Shown here: one piece after another, positions 57,799 through 60,000 of the stretch
Layout: the number at the start of each line of letters is the position of its first letter
Numbering within the stretch: the stretch's first letter is position 1
Assembly (NCBI GenBank): GCA_009760855.2
Contig: WPIO01000100.1
Coordinates: 743,501-803,500 of the forward strand
Length of the DNA: 60,000 nucleotides
Source: Cristatella mucedo
Lineage: Eukaryota; Bryozoa; Phylactolaemata; Cristatellidae
Direction of reading: 5' to 3'
Notes under the pieces: model-generated
What the model was told of the DNA's origin: nothing
Seen by the model: the letters and a program-made list of their open reading frames with translations, nothing else
Databases searched by the model: none
Made by a program: the position numbers and the translations under genes

Positions 57799-58534
57799 TG
57801 TAGAGGGCAGCGCCATCCAGCAACAGACAGCCCGATACGTACCTGGTCGGCTACCTTCTTATGAAATTTGCCACTTAGCTCTGACTGCAATGAAGAAATA
57901 GAGCCCCTAGCATATGCATACAGTGCAGCAGACAACAACAGGGAAACGAAGCAAGCAAAACCAAGATGCATAGCAGCAGCACGATCATTCTTCACCAACC
58001 AGGTGCAAGCACAGCTGCCAACCAGGTACACGTGTGAAATAAATGAACTGCAACTTGCCAATAAAGAGGAGTCATTTGTGCAGCGCATTTGACCAGTTAC
58101 CAAGCTTTTGCACTGCACGTCCTAGGCTGTGGCACTCACATCCACAATTCTTACGCAACGACAACTACTCTCCTGCTGCCGACTATGGCTCATCCTTTTC
58201 AGCGGTCCAGAGCTGCTATTTCCATGTTACTCACTACCTCAACTGCTCTCCTGACTCTGCCATGCTTCCCACTTTCTCTTTGTTGCATGAGACGAAGTCT
58301 GTTGGCTACCGAATGTGTACCGAAAGCCACTTAAGCTGTGAGTGCACTAAATAAAACTCTCCTGCTTTACACCCACGTTGTCTTTGTCTTTGTGGAGTTA
58401 CAGAGATACACACATACACACATACATACAGCGATACGCACACACACATACCAAATCTTTTTTCAGCCGCTTGCCGACGAGGTCTTCCTCGTCATCTTCG
58501 CTAGCGCTGCTGTCACCATGGCGCCGGGCCTTCT
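45347..58534 (-). CDS. RRP9: RRP9 (U3-55K) WD40 protein gene, spliced, 5' end missing
   Basis: This is a multi-exon gene for the U3 snoRNP-specific WD40 protein. In known family members it binds the B/C motif of U3 snoRNA and acts in the nucleolar SSU processome in early 18S rRNA processing. Exons read on the minus strand: 58534-58452, 57906-57843, 56526-56400, 54488-54310, 52873-52783, 52621-52521, 51876-51742, 49657-49595, 48392-48253, 47060-46981, 45511-45347. All have AG acceptors and GT donors, and phases join cleanly except between the first two. Family landmarks appear in order: an acidic N-terminal stretch with GKRLKKDL, ILKGHRLPLTCVVISPDD, SGKRLHVM, ILCMALSSDGKYL, TDRLVKVWNLDE, GGRDNTVRVWKIAEESQLVF, GSIDCVALIDEEHFVSGDD, LALWSVMKKKP, and GFVNSIRF with GQEHRLGRWWRM near the C-terminus. 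This order and the GQEH-LGRWWR signature identify RRP9 rather than a generic WD40 protein. The N-terminal basic/acidic start and Met are not found. Introns hold LINE and SINE fragments. Confidence 0.93.
45692..46780 (+). mobile_element. LINE-B copy in the last RRP9 intron
   Basis: 5'-truncated at the TQLYLCF motif. Frame 45792-46490 carries MAANFLKLNDNDDKTNLLVM with an NDNDD duplication (extra GATAAC) and the thumb region. A C-run insertion near 46455 ends the frame. It is antisense to RRP9 and ends in ATTATTATT. Confidence 0.93.
46981..47060 (-). CDS. RRP9: RRP9 exon, GSNDGQLRLWKIEG blade
   Basis: An 80-bp exon with acceptor TTAGCAG and donor CTG|GTAAGTG (phase 1 to 0). It reads SNDGQLRLWKIEGHFHKLAH and then LFSVTL, the penultimate conserved blade. 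The following intron carries a LINE-B insertion. Confidence 0.9.
47920..48085 (+). mobile_element. LINE-B tail fragment in RRP9 intron
   Basis: CATACTGACACTGTGCAGCT and GAGATTTAGTCGCTTAGGGT follow the LINE-B 3' UTR order. It is diverged. Confidence 0.6.
48253..48392 (-). CDS. RRP9: RRP9 exon, LALWSVMKKKP blade
   Basis: A 140-bp exon with acceptor CGTTTAG|TTCC (phase 2) and donor TCAG|GTGATC (phase 1). It reads SLALWSVMKKKPVCRLANAH, then a Ser/Gly loop, then SWITCVASMTHTDLLASG. A second AG five bases downstream (CCTTAG) would break the frame, which supports the acceptor chosen. Confidence 0.9.
48608..49215 (-). mobile_element. LINE-B 3' copy in RRP9 intron
   Basis: Minus-strand frame 49247-48963 contains HRSCYIIPLLADLHWLPVKQ and APAYLSDLLSHQAKHRT. 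The tail begins at AATAATAATAATG (48608). It is in the same orientation as the gene. Confidence 0.92.
49595..49657 (-). CDS. RRP9: RRP9 exon, GSIDCVALIDEEHFVSGDD
   Basis: A 63-bp exon with acceptor TGTGCAG and donor CCAA|GTAAGT (phase 2 to 2). It encodes GSIDCVALIDEEHFVSGDDT, matching the conserved GSIDC---I-EEH-VSG-DD segment. Confidence 0.92.
50155..50388 (+). mobile_element. LINE-A 3' UTR fragment in RRP9 intron
   Basis: CTCCTAATGCCGACTGTGGC, CTCACTTTCTCTTTGTGG and GCGTGCCAAAAGCCGCTTAG match the LINE-A 3' region, ending near a diverged ATTAC tail. Confidence 0.8.
50392..50583 (-). mobile_element. SINE2 copy in RRP9 intron
   Basis: On the minus strand GAGCCGTGATAGCACACTAA, a palindromic ACCTCGATCCTGAGGT, box B-like GGTTCGTATCC, then the body to GGCTGTTAAATCAGC. 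A short CCTCTTTAACAG unit near the 3' end is duplicated. Confidence 0.8.
50605..51395 (-). mobile_element. LINE-A 3' half in RRP9 intron
   Basis: Frame 51127-50738 starts LKELGWLTVEKRMQSKILTL and runs to the C-terminus. The upstream segment (51278-51096) reads VLSWLDCCNSLLAGLPKKVI. A small deletion near 51132 separates them. The 3' end is at the left after CTTCGTCTGTAACTCC. Confidence 0.92.
51742..51876 (-). CDS. RRP9: RRP9 exon, WD40 blade GGRDNTVRVWKIAEESQLVF
   Basis: A 135-bp exon (phase 2 to 2) with acceptor TCTACAG and donor CTCGG|GTATGT. It contains FGHQDVVTGID and GGRDNTVRVWKIAEESQLVF, nearly the family consensus. The usual GHQGS that follows appears here as NGLGGS across the junction, so the GH of that blade is lost. 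Confidence 0.95.
52521..52621 (-). CDS. RRP9: RRP9 exon, WD40 blade TDRLVKVWNLDE
   Basis: A 101-bp exon (phase 0 to 2) with acceptor GCATTGCAG and donor CCTT|GTACGT. It reads ALTFRRSTHDLYSGSTDR and then LVKVWNLDEMAYVETL. This closely follows the family pattern FRR-TH-LYS-S-DR-VKVWN. The 19 bases around the acceptor are duplicated just upstream. Confidence 0.93.
52621..52658 (-). repeat. 19-bp tandem duplication spanning an RRP9 splice acceptor
   Basis: Two perfect 19-bp copies lie in tandem immediately upstream of the exon ending at 52521. Each carries the same TTGCAG acceptor. The downstream acceptor keeps the WD40 frame; the upstream one adds 19 nt and shifts it. Confidence 0.85.
52783..52873 (-). 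CDS. RRP9: RRP9 exon, WD40 blade with TFRGHKG
   Basis: A short exon with acceptor TTTTAG|GCATGT and donor ACG|GTGAGC. It encodes a blade reading CGCQDNLIHILNPDTCEPV and then a TFRGHKGAVT-like GH motif. Expected phase is 0 to 0. The run of C residues near 52799-52803 decides the frame and I could not count it with full confidence, so the length may be off by two bases. If the printed length is exact, this exon carries a small frame problem. Confidence 0.75.
53290..53640 (+). mobile_element. LINE-A fragment in RRP9 intron, degenerate
   Basis: GGTTCTGTCTCGGCTAGACT, TTGGCTGAGCTGCCGAAAAA and ATGGCTGCAAGGCTAGTC match the LINE-A thumb region. The frame is broken by several stops. Confidence 0.8.
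54310..54488 (-). CDS. RRP9: RRP9 exon with lineage-specific Ala/Ser/Lys insert
   Basis: A 179-bp exon with acceptor CTCGTAG and donor CTG|GTAGGG (phase 1 to 0). It begins DVASGKRLHVM and ends ILCMALSSDGKYL, both strong RRP9 matches. Between them are about 33 residues rich in Ala, Ser, Lys, Gly and Pro; this loop is also variable in the family (established knowledge). The exon lies inside a longer open frame whose flanks are intronic. Confidence 0.9.
54674..54822 (+). mobile_element. SINE1 copy in RRP9 intron
   Basis: GTAGGTTTGGTCCAGCAGTT (box A-like), GTGGGCTCGAGCCCTGAGGC (box B-like), GTGAAGCGCCTGAATAGAGA and GTTCTCTTGGGGCGCC, then an AT-rich end. It is the most compact full-length copy, about 145 bp. 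Confidence 0.87.
55015..55140 (+). mobile_element. LINE-B tail fragment in RRP9 intron
   Basis: TTTATTTACAGCATTAGTAA, GAGATTCAGTTCCCTGAGGG and a TTATT-type tail. Confidence 0.7.
55183..55345 (-). mobile_element. SINE2 copy in RRP9 intron
   Basis: On the minus strand TTTCACGACCTTGGTCCTGA (palindromic block), a diverged box B, then GCAAGCCGTGGTGATAGCC and GGCTGTTGAATCAGC. The box A end is eroded. Confidence 0.75.
55700..55960 (-). mobile_element. Possible old LINE-A 3' fragment
   Basis: GCATATGGTAGCTAACCGAG, GTGGGAATGCTTAGCAGAGA and AAAAGTAGCAGC resemble the minus-strand LINE-A 3' region, but similarity is patchy. Confidence 0.45.
56400..56526 (-). CDS. RRP9: RRP9 exon, first WD40 blade
   Basis: A 127-bp exon with a TTTTCAG acceptor and an AAAT|GTAAGG donor (phase 0 to phase 1). 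It contains ILKGHRLPLTCVVISPDD and then FTGSKDGCIIK, a typical GH to WD blade opening, and is one of the best-conserved parts of the family. The split codon joins to the next exon as Tyr where many homologues have Trp. Confidence 0.92.
56565..57070 (-). mobile_element. Old LINE-B 3' fragment in RRP9 intron
   Basis: AATAATAATTGTAAAATATT, ACTAAGAGAACTAGATCTCC, CAGTGAGTTTCAGGCCTCTG and GAGCCAGTGCATGTCGGTGA keep the LINE-B order but are strongly mutated. It includes a 23-bp tandem duplication near 56770-56818. Confidence 0.7.
57316..57362. repeat. Tandem duplication of about 24 bp
   Basis: Two adjacent copies of ACACGTAAAAGCAAGCAAAT plus CGAT/CGAA within an RRP9 intron. Confidence 0.85.
57752..57800 (+). 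repeat. (TG)n microsatellite in RRP9 intron
   Basis: A run of about 40 bp of TG followed by GCGCGTG. It can adopt Z-DNA and lies close to the exon at 57843-57906. Confidence 0.97.
57843..57906 (-). CDS. RRP9: RRP9 exon, linker before WD40 domain
   Basis: A 64-bp exon that completes a codon and reads GSISSLQSELSGKFHKKVAD plus Q. It fits the helical linker following the RLK-D motif. The acceptor is GCTAG|GGG and the donor CAG|GTACGT (phase 0). The acceptor needs a phase-2 upstream donor, but the visible upstream exon ends in phase 0. A small exon may be missing between them, or one boundary is different. Confidence 0.7.
58112..58410 (+). mobile_element. LINE-A 3' end in RRP9 intron
   Basis: GTCCTAGGCTGTGGCACTCA, TTCTTACGCAACGACAACTA and ACTTTCTCTTTGTTGCATGA match the LINE-A 3' part. 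The usual ATTAC tail is replaced by a CA/TA-rich microsatellite. Confidence 0.92.
58395..58451 (+). repeat. (CA/TA)n microsatellite adjoining an RRP9 splice donor
   Basis: ACACAC and ATACATAC units run from the LINE-A tail to the GTATGT donor of the exon 58452-58534. The donor itself is the first unit of the repeat on the minus strand. Confidence 0.9.
58452..58534 (-). CDS. RRP9: RRP9 exon (first visible), acidic region and GKRLKKDL
   Basis: An 83-bp exon after a TTGTAG acceptor. It supplies two bases of a Glu codon and then reads KARRHGDSSASEDDEEDLVG followed by KRLKKDL. This matches the acidic segment and RLK-D motif just before the WD40 domain in the family. The donor is TTG|GTATGT, phase 0, and lies directly against a CA/TA microsatellite. 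An in-frame Met upstream is intronic by this model. At least one earlier coding exon is needed and was not found up to 60000. Confidence 0.8.
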
Positions 58535-58930
58535 CTACAATGGATGTACAATCAATACCCATGGGCGCTGAATCGACCCCTAGTGGGATCACAAGTCAGT
58601 CATTACGCTATGCGATGAGAACTATCGTTGAAGAAGGAAACAGCTCGTCCACAGACGTACTTATTTAGGCAGCTCAAGCAAACAAGGCTGGCCAACGAAG
58701 CAAAGAAGTTACCAACGCTGAAGATAAAAAAATAAAAATAAAACGATAAAAATGAAATGAATTATTATATAAAAAGCTTGCTGAACCGCAGTCACGAGGT
58801 GGCAGCCTCACTGAGTCTGGCCTCACTCTATACTGAGCTCAGCAAGGTTTCTCAGCATGCTGCTGGTATATGCCCATTAATGTGGTGCTTGTCAGATGAG
58901 GAACATGTTTCCGGACTTCGTTTCGTCCAG

Positions 58931-60000
58931 TAATAATAATAATAATAATAATTATAATGATAATAATTCATTTGATAAAGCGCCCTCAGACAACTTAATC
59001 TCTCTCTAGGCGCTTTACATTTGCTGTAAAGTGAAATGCAATTGAATGGTAAGTAAAATCATGCTTGAAAAACAAACGAAATGAATAATATGGTTAGGGA
59101 TGACATGCACAGGGTCAGCATGCAAATGTGGTTAGTGGCAGCATGCACAGTGTCAGCACGCATAAGCACATCAAAGACGAATCACAGGGACACTAAATGC
59201 TGTCCTAAATAGGTGTTTTTAGGTTCCTTTTAAATGTGGTCAGGTCAGGGGATGTTCTGACGCAGGTCGGGAGGGAGTTCCAGGCTTTGGGAGCATACGA
59301 ACTAAATGCATGGTCTCCAAAGGATTTGAGGTTTGTACGAGGTATTTGTAGACTGTTGGAATCCGAAAAGCAGGTGGTAAGATCCTTGGCCTGATGGGGG
59401 AGTATTTCGGAGAGATAGGCTGGAGCCATAGAATGAAGGGACCAAAAGTGAGCGACAAAACCTTGAAGTCAATCCGTTGCTTGACTGGTAGCCAGTGCAG
59501 GTCGGCGAGAAGTGGAGTAATGTGGCAACTGCAACGCTCACGGCAGACAAGTCTAGCTGCGGAGATTTGCACCAGCTGCAATCGCCTGATCGCACATGCC
59601 GGTAAGCCAGCGAGCAGTGAGTTGCAGAAGTCGAGACGGGATTTCGTGAATGCATGGACCAACTTAGACGTGGTATCCTTATCTAAACAAGCCCGAATTT
59701 TAGCAATGTTATGAAGCTGAAAATAGGCAGATTTGACCGTGGAGCTGATATGGTCGTCTTACGAGAGGTCGCTTTGGAGTATGACACCTAGATTTCGAGC
59801 TGATTCAACTGAAGATATGCTGGCAGAGCCAATTTTGAGCGTCAGCCTTTCCAATCTCTGAATCACACTGGGTTTGCCCATAACAAGTAAGTTAGTTTTA
59901 TCATCGTTAAGTTTTAGAAAATTTGCTGCCATCCATGTGCGGATGTCATCAATGCATGCAGCTAGTGAGTTGAGGGAATTTGAGGTGCTCGAAGGCTGGG
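58931..60000 (-). mobile_element. LINE-B copy running off the window
   Basis: The tail with AATAATAATAATAATAATTA at the left is followed by the full 3' UTR and thumb region. Towards 60000 the DDKTNLLVMG block and the NSLNSLAACIDDI region appear. Frame breaks lie near 59440 and 59760. It would lie upstream of, or within, the unseen 5' part of RRP9. Confidence 0.93.

Noticed and set aside
57641-57901. Frame containing a Cys-Val repeat
   Set aside because: It comes from the TG microsatellite.

Overview
This window looks like nuclear DNA of an invertebrate metazoan. It has a spliced GT-AG gene, abundant non-LTR retrotransposons of CR1/L2 type, tRNA-derived SINEs, long (CT)n microsatellites and large CpG-rich blocks. 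There is no bacterial or viral gene organisation. The exact taxon cannot be fixed from the sequence; the repeat types only suggest a repeat-rich invertebrate.

The one host gene I can support is RRP9 (U3-55K), the WD40 protein of the U3 box C/D snoRNP. It lies on the minus strand. Eleven exons can be placed between 58534 and the stop codon at 45347-45349, with a poly(A) signal at 45160-45165. The splice phases agree throughout except at the exon 1/2 junction. The 5'-most coding exon and the promoter are not visible and probably lie beyond 60000. The introns have been heavily invaded by LINEs and SINEs in both orientations.

The rest is a retrotransposon landscape with two main LINE families. 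LINE-A has 3' ends running into ATTAC repeats, an FYADDTQLYLSF active site and a DDKTEVLLI block. LINE-B has 3' ends with an inverted GCGCCT...GGGCGC motif and ATT repeats, an FYADDTQLYLCF active site and a DDKTNLLVMG block. All copies are 5'-truncated, frameshifted or mutated at the active site; none is intact. Two SINE families are present. SINE1 has a tRNA-like head and a tail resembling the LINE-B 3' end. SINE2 has a tRNA-like head and an unrelated tail.

Layout: 0.15-2.1 kb LINE-A; 2.1-5.8 kb mostly unrecognised, with a degenerate tandem repeat near 4.5-4.9 kb; 5.8-6.1 kb a long CT tract; 6.1-8.8 kb CpG-rich; 8.8-14.3 kb SINE and LINE-B tails plus a 70-bp tandem repeat; 14.3-17.1 kb CpG-rich; 17.2-18.5 kb microsatellites and an LTR-like segment; 18.7-22.8 kb LINE-A, LINE-B and SINE1; 22.8-27.2 kb CpG-rich between two CT tracts; 27.3-37.4 kb dense LINE mosaic with a nested LINE-B insertion at 32.3-34.7 kb; 37.4-40.7 kb and 41.4-42.6 kb unrecognised; 42.6-45.1 kb LINE-B; 45.3-58.5 kb RRP9; 58.9-60 kb LINE-B running off the window.

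The long open frames in the CpG-rich blocks are Arg/Ala/Ser-rich on both strands at once and look like composition artefacts. I did not find a convincing new multi-gene system. The most notable items are the nested LINE-B insertion forming a near-perfect inverted repeat, the SINE1/LINE-B tail sharing, the duplicated splice acceptor in RRP9 and several structure-prone microsatellites.
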